A stretch of DNA of 64,000 bases from Sphingobacteriaceae bacterium (GCA_903642215.1 CAHJWG010000003.1:62001-126000); one strand, 5' to 3'. Shown: positions 55,534 through 63,234, counted from the first letter of the stretch. Program-made: numbers and translations. The notes: generated from the sequence alone by a model not told the origin.

Positions 55534-56169
55534 TCAAACCAAAACCTCATTTAAGAATAAAAAAGCTTTAAAAATATATTGAAAAGATAAAAAAGGTACA
55601 AATATTAATAACAAATAATCTTCTAAAGATAATTTTAACTGTTTTAATGCTTTACTTAACTGATTTTCAACAGTTTTATGGGATAAACTAAGCAAATCTG
55701 AAATTTTTTTTATAGAATAATGTTCATTACGGCTCATTCTGAAGATTTGCTGACATTTTTCGGGAAGTTTTGATACTTCGGATTCAATTCTTTGCTTTAA
55801 ATCAGAAAAGTAAATACTTTCTTCATTAGAGTTATCAATCAAATTATTTTCAAACGCCGAAAAAGTATCTACAAAAGCAGCACGAACTTTTTTTGAGCGG
55901 ATATAATTTAAGGTTTGAAATTTAACAGCCGTAAAAAGATAGGATTGCAGGGAATGTGTAATTTGCAAATGCCGGCTTTTATGCCATAAAGAAAAAAATG
56001 TTTCCTGGATTATTTCCTCGCAAACTTCTTCATCACGAATAATATTATAAGCGTACCGATAAAGGCTTTTCCAATATTGGTCATAAATCTGTTCAAAAGC
56101 TGTTTTGCTTCCTTGTTTTAAATCAAGAAAAAGAGTTTTCCCGTTATCTACAGATTCGTTTTTGATAAT
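55534..56169 (-). CDS. ECF sigma factor with non-canonical start
   Basis: About 211 residues if the start is ATT at 56169. Region 2: GSKTAFEQIYDQYWKSLYRYAYNII, DEEVCEEIIQETFFSLW, then LQSYLFTAVKFQTLNYIRSK. Region 4: SEVSKLPEKCQQIFRMSRNEHYSIKKISDLLSLSHKTVENQLSKAL. The full region 2 is in frame upstream to 56199, followed by a stop at 56200-56202, yet no ATG, GTG or TTG codon lies between that stop and region 2. The ATT fits the expected N-terminal length (as infC uses ATT/ATC). A frameshift or sequencing error is the alternative. It directs the SusCD locus. Confidence 0.85.
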   Translation of the reverse strand: MIKNESVDNGKTLFLDLKQGSKTAFEQIYDQYWKSLYRYAYNIIRDEEVCEEIIQETFFSLWHKSRHLQITHSLQSYLFTAVKFQTLNYIRSKKVRAAFVDTFSAFENNLIDNSNEESIYFSDLKQRIESEVSKLPEKCQQIFRMSRNEHYSIKKISDLLSLSHKTVENQLSKALKQLKLSLEDYLLLIFVPFLSFQYIFKAFLFLNEVLV

Positions 56170-56203
56170 TTCGTTTGCTTTATCGTAATTACCGGTAAAT
56201 TAA

Positions 56204-56237
56204 CAAAATTATCTTTCAGAATAAATTTTAAGACAAA
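56204..56237 (-). promoter_or_regulatory. Bacteroidota-type promoter of the ECF sigma gene
   Basis: On the - strand TTTG (56234-56237) and TAATTTTG (56204-56211, an exact TAnnTTTG) are separated by 22 nt, slightly longer than the usual ~19-20. The predicted transcription start lies at about 56197, leaving a leader of under 30 nt before the ATT codon. Confidence 0.55.
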
Positions 56238-56318
56238 GGAAAATTTAATTACTGTTTAATTTTTAAGTAATTTCAAATTATCCTACCTAAAAATTATAGA
56301 ATTGATATAATTTGATAC

Positions 56319-57764
56319 TCAGGTAGCCTGGCCGTAATGGATAAGTTCGCGGGCCATCCCCTTAAAAATAAAAATATGAAAAGGGAACATGGCCGCCCAG
56401 TACAACCTTCCCCACAAACCATTTGGCCGGAAAGTGGCAACCTGGCTGATAAATTTTTCACCGTGCCATTCTACAATTTTAAATTCAAGCCAAGCTTCGC
56501 CGGGCAACTTCATTTCCGCATAAAGCAGCAACCGTTTGTTTACTTTATCAGCTAAAATTACCCGCCAGAAATCAATGGCATCGCCCGGCGAAATATTATT
56601 GTTACTGGTACGGCCGCGCCTTGAACCAACGCCGCCGACCATTTTATCCAAAAAACCTCTTAAATTCCAAATCCAGTCCCAATAATACCAGCCGCGGTTT
56701 CCGCCGATTGACCAGATATTATTTAACACTTCTTCCGTTTTTCGTCGAAAAGGTATTTTTACTTTGTATTCTTTCGTACCATTTTGCGGAACCTTGATTT
56801 GATCCATAAATGCAGGATTGAGATAACCTGTATTTAAAGCATCTTTCCAGCTGGAAACAATCGAATTTTGTTCAATTTTTTCAAATGCCAAAAGGAGCGC
56901 GTCTTCATAACTTACGCATTGGTGCGGTATCAAAATATTAATTTCCTGATCCCGGCATATCGTTTCGTTTTTCATACTGTTAACCAAACTTTGTGCGAGC
57001 GGATAACTGATCGAAGTAACAAAGTAAAGCCAGTAGGACGATATTTTAGGCGAGAGAAAAGGCAGCGTAATCATGTAGCGGTTTAAGTTTCTAACCTTTG
57101 CATAAACCAGCATCATTTCCTTGAAAGTAAGGATATCCGGGCCGCCGATATCAAACGTTTTGTTAAATGTTGCTTCGTTTAGCAGCACATTTTCCAGGTA
57201 AAAAAGTACATCACGGATGGCAATCGGCTGGCAGCGCGTGTTAACCCAGCGCGGAACCGTCATCAAGGGTAATTTCTCGGTCAAATCCCGGATGATTTCA
57301 AAAGAAGCACTCCCCGATCCGATAATAATTGCGGCCCTTAAAACAGTTAAAGCGGCACTTCCTTCCCGCAAAATATCTTCCACATTCCGGCGCGATTTTA
57401 AATGTTCAGACAGGTTATCATCGTTTGTAATACCGCTTAAATAAATGATTTGTTTACAGGAGGTTTTGTTAATCTGACCGATAAAATGATGTGCGGATTC
57501 GGCTTCCAGATTAGAAAAATCATTAGACTGCGCCATGGAATGCACCAAGTAAAAAGCTGCTTCAATATCCGCAGGGAAACTTTCGATGCTTTTTTCGAGC
57601 AGTAAATCGCCGGTTATCAAGGTAACGCGGTTACTAAAATCACTGTTTTCCCGAAACCTGCGCTTATCCCTAACCAGGCAAACCACCTCATGGCCGTTAT
57701 CAAGTAAAACCGGGATCAGCCTTGTCCCGATATATCCGTTAGCACCGGCAATTAATACTTTCAT
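56319..57764 (-). CDS. SDR-family NAD(P)-binding protein with DUF2867
   Basis: 481 residues. N-terminal NmrA/SDR-type Rossmann domain (VLIAGANGYIGTRLIPVLL; YLVHSMAQSNDF; LSGITNDDNLSEHLKSRRNVEDIL; LRAAIIIGSGSASFEII). The C-terminal third (GWYYWDWIWNLRGFLDKMVGG, GDAIDFWRVI, EAWLEFKIVE) is the DUF2867 domain, with a final hydrophobic stretch LYWAAMFPFHIFIF. The two-domain layout is a known conserved family; the activity is unknown. No obvious operon partner. Confidence 0.88.
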   Translation of the reverse strand: MKVLIAGANGYIGTRLIPVLLDNGHEVVCLVRDKRRFRENSDFSNRVTLITGDLLLEKSIESFPADIEAAFYLVHSMAQSNDFSNLEAESAHHFIGQINKTSCKQIIYLSGITNDDNLSEHLKSRRNVEDILREGSAALTVLRAAIIIGSGSASFEIIRDLTEKLPLMTVPRWVNTRCQPIAIRDVLFYLENVLLNEATFNKTFDIGGPDILTFKEMMLVYAKVRNLNRYMITLPFLSPKISSYWLYFVTSISYPLAQSLVNSMKNETICRDQEINILIPHQCVSYEDALLLAFEKIEQNSIVSSWKDALNTGYLNPAFMDQIKVPQNGTKEYKVKIPFRRKTEEVLNNIWSIGGNRGWYYWDWIWNLRGFLDKMVGGVGSRRGRTSNNNISPGDAIDFWRVILADKVNKRLLLYAEMKLPGEAWLEFKIVEWHGEKFISQVATFRPNGLWGRLYWAAMFPFHIFIFKGMARELIHYGQAT

Positions 57765-57856
57765 AATAGCTGCAACAAGCTAAGTGCAAAGGTGTTCTGT
57801 TTAATCCTCTATAACGTAATTCCTTTATTATTAGATGATCAGCCGGTTGTTTAAAA

Positions 57857-57887
57857 AATTTTGCCGGTAAAAGAAGCATTGGTTTTT
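57857..57887 (+). repeat. 31-nt extended element, copy B
   Basis: Contains GGTAAAAGAAGCATT (57866-57880). Same as 48327-48357 except for two adjacent bases. Forms the left end of a 253-bp inverted-repeat unit with 58104-58118. Confidence 0.7.
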
Positions 57888-57899
57888 GATCCGAATAAC

Positions 57900-57929
57900 A
57901 AAGCAGGACTAATTGCTTAATCCTGCTTT
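57900..57929. terminator. Bidirectional hairpin
   Basis: AAAGCAGGA (57900-57908) pairs with TCCTGCTTT (57921-57929). It is a short intrinsic-terminator-like stem without a long U-tract. Confidence 0.5.
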
Positions 57930-57998
57930 ACGTTTATTTTATGTTCCCTTTTGGGGAGAAGCAAATTGTTCGATCCATCATTCTTTTTCGCGGATTTT

Positions 57999-58034
57999 AA
58001 AAAGGAGGCGGTTTTAGTTCCCGCACTCCTTTTT
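57999..58034 (-). terminator. Terminator-like hairpin after the 129-aa gene
   Basis: AAAAAGGAG/CTCCTTTTT with inner GCGG/CCGC. Read on the - strand the stem ends in a T-rich tract, 80 bp past the stop of the 129-aa gene. Confidence 0.65.
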
Positions 58035-58103
58035 GGGAATCACTGCAAAAATTAACACTTTCTGGTTCTTATCTATTAGCTATTGGTTTTGTTGTTAAAA
58101 GCT

Positions 58104-58118
58104 GATGCTTCTTTTACC
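58104..58118 (-). repeat. Dispersed element containing a stop codon
   Basis: GATGCTTCTTTTACC on the + strand; on the - strand GGTAAAAGAAGCATC, whose TAA is the stop codon of the 129-aa gene. Exact inverted partner (14 bases) of 57866-57879. Confidence 0.7.
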
Positions 58119-58503
58119 GCACAATATTTAGCGTTCTTTTCGGGCGGGGTTGTGCTGCCGGTGCAGTATATTGTTCTGTTGTTTTCAAGTCCAATTCTTC
58201 TTCCGGTTTTTCAACATGCAGCTGGTAATAAGCCTTTCCTTTTGCGGTGAGCGATGCGGAAATGCGCAGATATTTGGTGTCTTTGGCGCGTTTTGCTTTC
58301 ATAAACAAATCCACATCTCCGTGTAAATCGATCAATCCTTTAAAGTATAATTCGTTTACAATTACTGATTTATACCGATTGAAGAAAAACGTAATACTCA
58401 GGATTAAATAAGGGCTTAAAATATCGGTATTGCGTAACGGAACCGGATTGTTTACAATCAACTTTAGGATTTTATTGCGCAGCGGAACTTGGTTAAAAAA
58501 CAT
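58114..58503 (-). CDS. Unknown 129-residue protein
   Basis: I do not recognise a family. The N-terminal two thirds are mixed helix and strand (ILKLIVNNPVPLRNTDIL, FFFNRYKSVIVNELYFKGLIDL), with a basic segment KAKRAKDTKYLRISASLTAKGKAYY that could be a winged-helix wing. The C-terminus is Pro/Gln/Arg-rich. Codon use resembles its neighbours, and a terminator-like hairpin follows. Its TAA stop is part of a dispersed element. Confidence 0.55.
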   Translation of the reverse strand: MFFNQVPLRNKILKLIVNNPVPLRNTDILSPYLILSITFFFNRYKSVIVNELYFKGLIDLHGDVDLFMKAKRAKDTKYLRISASLTAKGKAYYQLHVEKPEEELDLKTTEQYTAPAAQPRPKRTLNIVR

Positions 58504-58571
58504 GGCTTTATCTGGTAATGTGGTTTTAAAAATAGGTTGGTTTTATTCTGTTTTAGTTAGAAGTTACTGCC

Positions 58572-59153
58572 TTACAGCTTGACGTAGATAAGTTTTGCGG
58601 TGTTAACGGTTTTGGCCTCATCGGGTTCGGCGGGTGTAAACCAAGCGTTAAAGGCTATGATGTCGGTTTGTTGCAGCAGCTGGTTCATCACCCCGGCGGC
58701 ATCGGCAGCAGAAGCGTAGGATTTTTGGTAGATGAACGTGCGGGTGATGCATTTTTTAACAAACACCCGGCCTGCAATCACCGTGTCCTTGCTGCTGCGT
58801 AGCACGATGTTGTTCAGGTTATCGTCTACCCAATTGGTTGCGTTTACGCCGTATTTGGTCAAAGAATGGTAATCGTAGGCGGCGAGCTGTGTCCCGGTAA
58901 AATCTTCTTTTAAGTGTACCGCCCAGGAGCCGCCCAGTTTGGCCGAGTCCAAAATCAGCGTAACGTCTTCGTTGTAAACCATGTTCAGTACGTTCGCAGC
59001 AGTAGATACCTTTACCACCTGGTCAGTGGTGCGGATGTTCAGGGCGGCGTAGTTTTCGCCAACCGGCACTGAAGCGGACGTGCCCTGGTTTTTGTCTTTT
59101 TTACAGCTGGCCAGGGTTACCAGGGTTAGGGCGAAGAGTAATACTTTTTTCAT
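58572..59153 (-). CDS. Unknown lipoprotein
   Basis: 193 residues from the ATG at 59153. Clear lipoprotein signal KKVLLFALTLVTLASCKKDK (lipobox LASC, Cys 17). The mature part is probably beta-rich; I see no known domain. Base composition is visibly richer in GC than the adjacent genes, which could mean later acquisition. A longer frame begins at 59225 but would mask the signal peptide. 68 bp upstream of the 129-aa gene, possibly one transcript. Confidence 0.75.
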   Translation of the reverse strand: MKKVLLFALTLVTLASCKKDKNQGTSASVPVGENYAALNIRTTDQVVKVSTAANVLNMVYNEDVTLILDSAKLGGSWAVHLKEDFTGTQLAAYDYHSLTKYGVNATNWVDDNLNNIVLRSSKDTVIAGRVFVKKCITRTFIYQKSYASAADAAGVMNQLLQQTDIIAFNAWFTPAEPDEAKTVNTAKLIYVKL

Positions 59154-59369
59154 GATAAGTTTTTTTAAAGTTTTTTTAATTTTTGATTGATTCCGCAGAG
59201 GTATAGCCAATAAGAATGCCAGCAAGCAAGGAGCAGCAAATCAAAAGCTGCCGGATGCTGTTTTTAACAGGCAAAAAACAAGTAAGAAAAAAGCGGTTAT
59301 TTCGCAGGAAGAAAAGGCCGGTAAAAGCAGCGATAAAAGATTAAGGCTGCCGGCAATAAAGCAAACGTG

Positions 59370-59489
59370 ATGATCAAATTTGTTTCCGCAGAAGAAATAC
59401 TGCCCATCCGCAACCAGGTGCTGCGCAACGGAAAATTATCCCTAAACGAATGCCGATTTCCGTCTGACGGAAACTGTGATCAATTTTAA
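59370..59489 (+). pseudogene. Truncated GNAT acetyltransferase start
   Basis: 39 codons: MIKFVSAEEILPIRNQVLRN followed by GKLSLNECRFPSDG, then NCDQF and a stop. The first ~33 residues look like the beginning of GNAT-family acetyltransferases of Bacteroidota (xxRFVSAEExxPLRxxVLR...FPxD), but the acetyl-CoA-binding core is missing. The homology ends exactly at a 17-nt palindrome (59457-59473). Best read as a deletion remnant; recognition is from pattern only. Confidence 0.55.
59457..59473. repeat. 17-nt perfect palindrome at the GNAT break
   Basis: TTTCCGTC, central T, GACGGAAA. It lies where the GNAT-like reading ends. Confidence 0.5.
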
Positions 59490-59530
59490 TTGTGGAATTT
59501 TGGGGAATCCTGACACGGAAAATTCCACAA
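59490..59530. repeat. 12-bp inverted repeat
   Basis: TTGTGGAATTTT (59490-59501) and AAAATTCCACAA (59519-59530), perfect arms, 17-nt loop. It begins directly after the stop codon of the GNAT remnant and could be its old terminator or an operator before the TPR gene. Confidence 0.5.
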
Positions 59531-59563
59531 AAAGAAATAATCCACAGAAAAAGTAAAATAAAG

Positions 59564-59595
59564 TTTGAATCATAGCTAATAAACTAATAGATTAG
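59564..59595 (+). promoter_or_regulatory. Probable promoter with overlapping dyad
   Basis: TTTG (59564-59567), 20-nt spacer, TAGATTAG (59588-59595; seven of eight of TAnnTTTG). ACTAAT-AG-ATTAGT (59583-59596) is a short dyad over the -7 box and may be an operator. The TPR gene starts 18 bp downstream. Confidence 0.45.
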
Positions 59596-59613
59596 TTAAA
59601 ATGATTTATACTT

Positions 59614-60756
59614 ATGAAAATCCTGGCCCTTGTTCTGCTTTTTTCGTTAACCGGCCTTTCCTTTGGTGCCAAAGCGCAGCAGAATAATTTAAATGATGCA
59701 CTTTTGATCGATTTGTACCAGAACCAGCGTTTTGCAGAAGCCGCGGCATATCTCAAAAACAATTATCTGGAACCGATTATCGATGTAAAAATTTTATCCC
59801 GTTTTGCTTATGCAAACCGGATGGCCGGGAAACTGCCGGAAGCAGAAAGCTATTATTTACGGATTTACAACCAAGATTCTACCAATATTGCAGTTTTACT
59901 AAACCTGGCCGGCATCCAAATCAAAAGAGAAAATGATGCTAAAGCTTTGTTTTATTATGAAAAAGCTGCGCGGATTGATACCGGCAATTTTTCTGTTTAT
60001 AAACAAATGGGCCGTTTGTATCTGGAAAAATCAGATACTTCGGCTGCCTTAAAAAACCTGCAAAAAGCAAATCTGATCCAACCGGAAGAAGCAGATGTTG
60101 CTTCTGATTTGAGTTTTTTGCTGGTGATCATGAAAAAATTTAAACCGGCAGAAGCCGTGTTAGGCCGCGCGCTGGCGGCAGATTCGTCGAACCTGCTTTT
60201 ATTACGCAGTTTGGCCAAACTGGAATACACCAATGATCAGTTTAAAGAAGCAATTAAAACCTGCGAAAAAATAAAATTGCTTGGTAACGCTTCGGGCGAT
60301 GTGCAAAGTATGCTGGCTACCGCCTATTACATGATTAAAATTTACGATTGCGCCATTGAAAACTTTACCGCTTTAATTTCTCAAACAGAACGTACTTATT
60401 ATTTAACAGCAATGAGTTACAAGGCTTTAAGGAAATACAAACAAGCGGCAGATTACTTTGATAAAACTTTAGGCGAAGCAATTTCGCCTTACACCAACGT
60501 TTATTACAATGAAAAAGGTGATGCATCTTTTAAAACCGGGCAATTTGAAGTTGCTGCGGAAGCTTACGAAAAAGAACAGTTTTTTAAAGAAAAAGACCTG
60601 ATTTATTATACGCTGGCCACTTTGTATGATAGAGATTTGAACGATAAAAAAACTGCGGTAAAGTATTACAAGAAATATCTGCAGACAAAACCATCCGTAA
60701 AACAGCAAACTTATATCAGCTATTCGCAAAGCAGGATCAGCGAATTAAGTAAATGA
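59614..60756 (+). CDS. Exported TPR-repeat protein
   Basis: 380 residues. Signal peptide ILALVLLFSLTGLSFGAKAQ, cleaved after the AQ. At least six TPR-like helix pairs follow (for example NIAVLLNLAGIQIKRENDAKALFYYEKAARID; NFSVYKQMGRLYLEKSDTSAALKNLQKANLI). TPRs bind partner proteins; the location is probably periplasmic. The ligand is unknown. It is monocistronic on the + strand between - strand genes. Confidence 0.88.
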   Translation: MKILALVLLFSLTGLSFGAKAQQNNLNDALLIDLYQNQRFAEAAAYLKNNYLEPIIDVKILSRFAYANRMAGKLPEAESYYLRIYNQDSTNIAVLLNLAGIQIKRENDAKALFYYEKAARIDTGNFSVYKQMGRLYLEKSDTSAALKNLQKANLIQPEEADVASDLSFLLVIMKKFKPAEAVLGRALAADSSNLLLLRSLAKLEYTNDQFKEAIKTCEKIKLLGNASGDVQSMLATAYYMIKIYDCAIENFTALISQTERTYYLTAMSYKALRKYKQAADYFDKTLGEAISPYTNVYYNEKGDASFKTGQFEVAAEAYEKEQFFKEKDLIYYTLATLYDRDLNDKKTAVKYYKKYLQTKPSVKQQTYISYSQSRISELSK

Positions 60757-60829
60757 GAGCCTGTTTAAAAACAGTTTTTGACTAACTTTTATATTCCTAT
60801 TTTGCTTTAACCGAATACTACAAAGTTTT

Positions 60830-60883
60830 TTGGCTAAAGCCAACCACTGCAATTTCATTTTATCCGTTGGCTGAAGCCAACGG
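60830..60883. repeat. GGCTAAAGCC-type Bacteroidota intergenic repeat
   Basis: TTGGCTAAAGCCAA (60830-60843) and CCGTTGGCTGAAGCCAACGG (60864-60883) are two related palindromes separated by 20 nt, after the TPR gene. This GGCTNAAGCC form recurs between genes in this phylum. Confidence 0.65.
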
Positions 60884-60925
60884 CAATAATTAAACTAATA
60901 TATCTTTAAAACCGAGTTTTTAGGT

Positions 60926-60940
60926 GATAAAAGAAGCATG
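60926..60940 (+). repeat. Dispersed element, full consensus copy
   Basis: GATAAAAGAAGCATG between the palindromic repeat and the shared terminator, in the convergent gap. Confidence 0.75.
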
Positions 60941-60954
60941 AATTTGTAAGAACC

Positions 60955-60990
60955 AAAAACGCCATCCTTGTCGACAAGAATGGCGTTTTT
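60955..60990. terminator. Bidirectional terminator
   Basis: AAAAACGCCAT and ATGGCGTTTTT pair, with inner CTTG/CAAG. A/T tails on both sides serve the convergent TPR and luciferase-like genes. Confidence 0.85.
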
Positions 60991-61011
60991 AGTTAAATTT
61001 TATCTCAACAA

Positions 61012-62040
61012 TTATTGAAACTCGTGCTGAGGGACTTCCTTTAAAGCTTCCGCAAAAATTTCATAAGAATGCAGCCTTGCCTGATGATCAAAAATATGTG
61101 AAGTTACCATTACTTCGTTTACCTGTGTTTTTTCAACAAAAGCCTGCATCTCGTGATTAATTTTTTCCGGGCCGCCGGTAAACATATAAGTCAGCATTTG
61201 CTGCACAGCTTCTTTTTCATAAATGTTCCAGTGCTCATCCATATTTTCAACCGGTGCCTGCAATTGTTTCCGTTTTCCGGTGATGATCCCGATAAATAAT
61301 TGCTGTAAAGAAGTAGCTAACCGCTTTGCTTCGGCATCTGTATCAGCCGCAACAACATTTACACAAGCCATTACATAAGGCGTTTTTAAATGTGCCGATG
61401 GCTGGAAGTTTTTCCGGTAGATGCTGATGGCTTCTAAAAAATAAGGTGGTGCAAAGTGGCTGGCGAAAGCATAAGGCAAACCCATCGCTGCTGCTAACCT
61501 TGCACTATCCGTACTCGAACCTAAAATCCAGATCGGTATATCCAAACCTTCTCCCGGCATAGCGCGAACGTTAGACAAGCTGTTATCTTCTGAAAGATAA
61601 TTTTGTAATTTTTGCACATCCTGCGGAAAATGATGTGCGGCGTTAAAGTTTTCTCCGCGGATTGCCATCGCCGTTAACTGGTCAGAACCCGGTGCCCTGC
61701 CCAAACCCAAATCAATCCGGTTCGGATACAAAGATGCCAGCGTTCCGAACTGCTCGGCAACAACTAAAGGCGAATGGTTTGGCAGCATAATTCCGCCGGA
61801 ACCTACCCGGATTGAAGTTGTGCCGTTGGCAATGTAACCGATTAAAATCGGCGGCGCAGAACTGGCCACACTAATCATATTATGATGTTCGGCAAACCAG
61901 TAACGCGTGTAACCGAGCTTTTCGGCAAACCTGGCTAAATCCAGGCTTTGCTTAAAGGTATCTGCCGCCGTTTGCCCTTCTCTAACGGATGCAAGATCTA
62001 AAACAGAATATTTTATAGTTGATAATGTATGTTGTGCCAT
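61012..62040 (-). CDS. Luciferase-like flavin-dependent monooxygenase
   Basis: 342 residues from the ATG at 62040. LLM-class TIM barrel: LSTIKYSVLDLASVREGQ, LDLARFAEKLGYTRYWFAEHHNM, SSAPPILIGYIANGTTSIRVGSGGIMLPNHSPLVVAEQFG, RIDLGLGRAPGSD. This is the YhbW/MsnO8-like subgroup, which uses FMNH2 and oxygen on unknown organic substrates; true light emission is not implied. A longer frame to 62100 runs through a dispersed element (62070-62084) and is rejected. Confidence 0.92.
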   Translation of the reverse strand: MAQHTLSTIKYSVLDLASVREGQTAADTFKQSLDLARFAEKLGYTRYWFAEHHNMISVASSAPPILIGYIANGTTSIRVGSGGIMLPNHSPLVVAEQFGTLASLYPNRIDLGLGRAPGSDQLTAMAIRGENFNAAHHFPQDVQKLQNYLSEDNSLSNVRAMPGEGLDIPIWILGSSTDSARLAAAMGLPYAFASHFAPPYFLEAISIYRKNFQPSAHLKTPYVMACVNVVAADTDAEAKRLATSLQQLFIGIITGKRKQLQAPVENMDEHWNIYEKEAVQQMLTYMFTGGPEKINHEMQAFVEKTQVNEVMVTSHIFDHQARLHSYEIFAEALKEVPQHEFQ

Positions 62041-62069
62041 CTTGATTTTGATTTTAACAGGAAAACACC

Positions 62070-62084
62070 GGTAAAAGAAGCATC
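62070..62084 (+). repeat. Dispersed element, full consensus copy
   Basis: GGTAAAAGAAGCATC, 30 bp upstream of the monooxygenase start (- strand gene). Confidence 0.7.
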
Positions 62085-62210
62085 CCTGATTACTAATCAA
62101 ATTTAAAGTTTATCCGGCTTAATCATCCTCACACCAACGATAAATGACGCAGCATCTACACAGTGAAACCAGCTTATATAAATTTGGACTGAGGCGAAAC
62201 CTGCTGATTT

Positions 62211-63131
62211 TTACTCCATAAAAGTAGTATGATGGATGGTTTCCGGCTGTACCATTACAAAGCGTACCAATTTGAATTCCTGCTTTACGTTTTCCCGGAT
62301 ACGGTCTATCGCTTCGTTAATAACCTGCGTATTAAGGTTTTCTTCAAAAGCAACAATCAGCATTAAAATCACTTCTTCCGGAGCCTGATAAGTGGATAGA
62401 ATGTGCATTACCTTGGTTACAGTTTCATCTTTTTCAACCAGTTTACTTATTTTAACTTTGGTTTCGCGGGTTAGGCCCTCGCCCATCAGCAAACTCCGGC
62501 TTTCCCTCGCTAAGATAGAAGAAACGGCAATCAAAAGTAAACCAACCAGCACAGAAGCGATGCCATCTAAAACCGGAAGGTGATATTTATAATTAAAAAA
62601 AGTGCAGATCAGCACGATAAATAACCCGATTACGGCGGCACTATCCTCAAACAAAACCAGGAAACTGGAAGGATCTTTACTTTTTACCACGGCCTGCCAC
62701 CAGGTTTGGTTACCTCTGGATTTATTAAATTCTTTAGCTGCAATAATGAAAGAAGTACCTTCAAAGGTAATTGATAAACCGATTACGATATAAATTAACG
62801 TTGGGCTTGCCAGCGGTTCCGGTTTGATGATGTGCACAATCCCCTGGTAAATGGAAACGCCTCCGCCTAAACCAAAAATCAGGATAGAAACAATAAAAGA
62901 CCAGAAATAAAGCTCTTTACCGTAGCCGAACGGATGATAAACATCGGGTTCTTTTTTGCTTTGATGCAGGCCTAAAAGCAAAAGCAGTTCGTTCACGGTA
63001 TCAACCAGCGAATGGATACCTTCGGCTAACATGGCAGCACTGTTGCTGATTGCGCCTGCTATAAATTTGGTAACCGCAATAAGCAGGTTTGCTGCTAATG
63101 CGCTGTAAATAGTTTTGTTGGATGCTGCCAT
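62211..63131 (-). CDS. Cation diffusion facilitator transporter
   Basis: 306 residues. Six hydrophobic helices; SNSAAMLAEGIHSLVDTVNELLLLLGL has the HxxxD metal site in TM2 and LVLFEDSAAVIGLFIVLICTFF the FEDS pair in TM5. A soluble C-terminal domain (about residues 215-290) would sense metal. It exports divalent ions (Zn, Fe, Mn or Co) by proton antiport in the inner membrane. The last codons overlap a variant of the dispersed element (ATAAAAGTAGTAT, 62218-62230). Confidence 0.93.
   Translation of the reverse strand: MAASNKTIYSALAANLLIAVTKFIAGAISNSAAMLAEGIHSLVDTVNELLLLLGLHQSKKEPDVYHPFGYGKELYFWSFIVSILIFGLGGGVSIYQGIVHIIKPEPLASPTLIYIVIGLSITFEGTSFIIAAKEFNKSRGNQTWWQAVVKSKDPSSFLVLFEDSAAVIGLFIVLICTFFNYKYHLPVLDGIASVLVGLLLIAVSSILARESRSLLMGEGLTRETKVKISKLVEKDETVTKVMHILSTYQAPEEVILMLIVAFEENLNTQVINEAIDRIRENVKQEFKLVRFVMVQPETIHHTTFME
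62218..62230 (+). repeat. Dispersed element, GT variant
   Basis: ATAAAAGTAGTAT, with GT at the variable pair, inside the 3' end of the CDF gene. Confidence 0.4.
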
Positions 63132-63177
63132 AAATAACTTACTACTAAGCCAAGGCAGCGTTTGTTTGATAAAAAAT

Positions 63178-63204
63178 GATTACCCGAAGCAAAACCGGGT
63201 AATC
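63178..63204 (-). terminator. Hairpin after the 48-aa gene
   Basis: GATTACCCG (63178-63186) and CGGGTAATC (63196-63204), followed by a T-rich tract (63172-63177) on the - strand. It lies between the 48-aa gene and the CDF transporter gene. Confidence 0.7.
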
Positions 63205-63234
63205 CGAATACCAAATATCTTACTCAAAAAAACG

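Larger units (their letters stand above)
57784..58113. other. Intergenic block of 330 bp without a gene
   Basis: No coding frame is visible. It contains two inverted copies of the dispersed element, at 57866-57880 and 58104-58118, and two hairpins (57900-57929 and 57999-58034) described separately. Confidence 0.7.
59154..59613. other. 460-bp gap with gene remnants and palindromes
   Basis: Contains a Lys/Ser-rich reading frame ending at 59370 (TGA) whose TGATG overlap leads into the GNAT remnant at 59370-59489, two perfect inverted repeats (59457-59473 and 59490-59530), a degenerate dispersed element (GGTAAAAGCAGCGAT near 59321) and the promoter of the TPR gene. No intact gene is seen. Confidence 0.6.

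Noticed and set aside
60830-60883. Riboswitch
   Set aside because: It is a pair of simple palindromes after a gene and matches the common GGCTAAAGCC intergenic repeat, with no gene downstream to control.
61012-62040. A bioluminescence function
   Set aside because: The enzyme is of the general LLM class; no luxB, luxCDE or flavin reductase partner is nearby.
61012-62100. Extended N-terminus of the luciferase-like protein (20 extra residues)
   Set aside because: The extra residues run through a dispersed element and the family begins at MAQHTLSTIKYS, so the start at 62040 is preferred.
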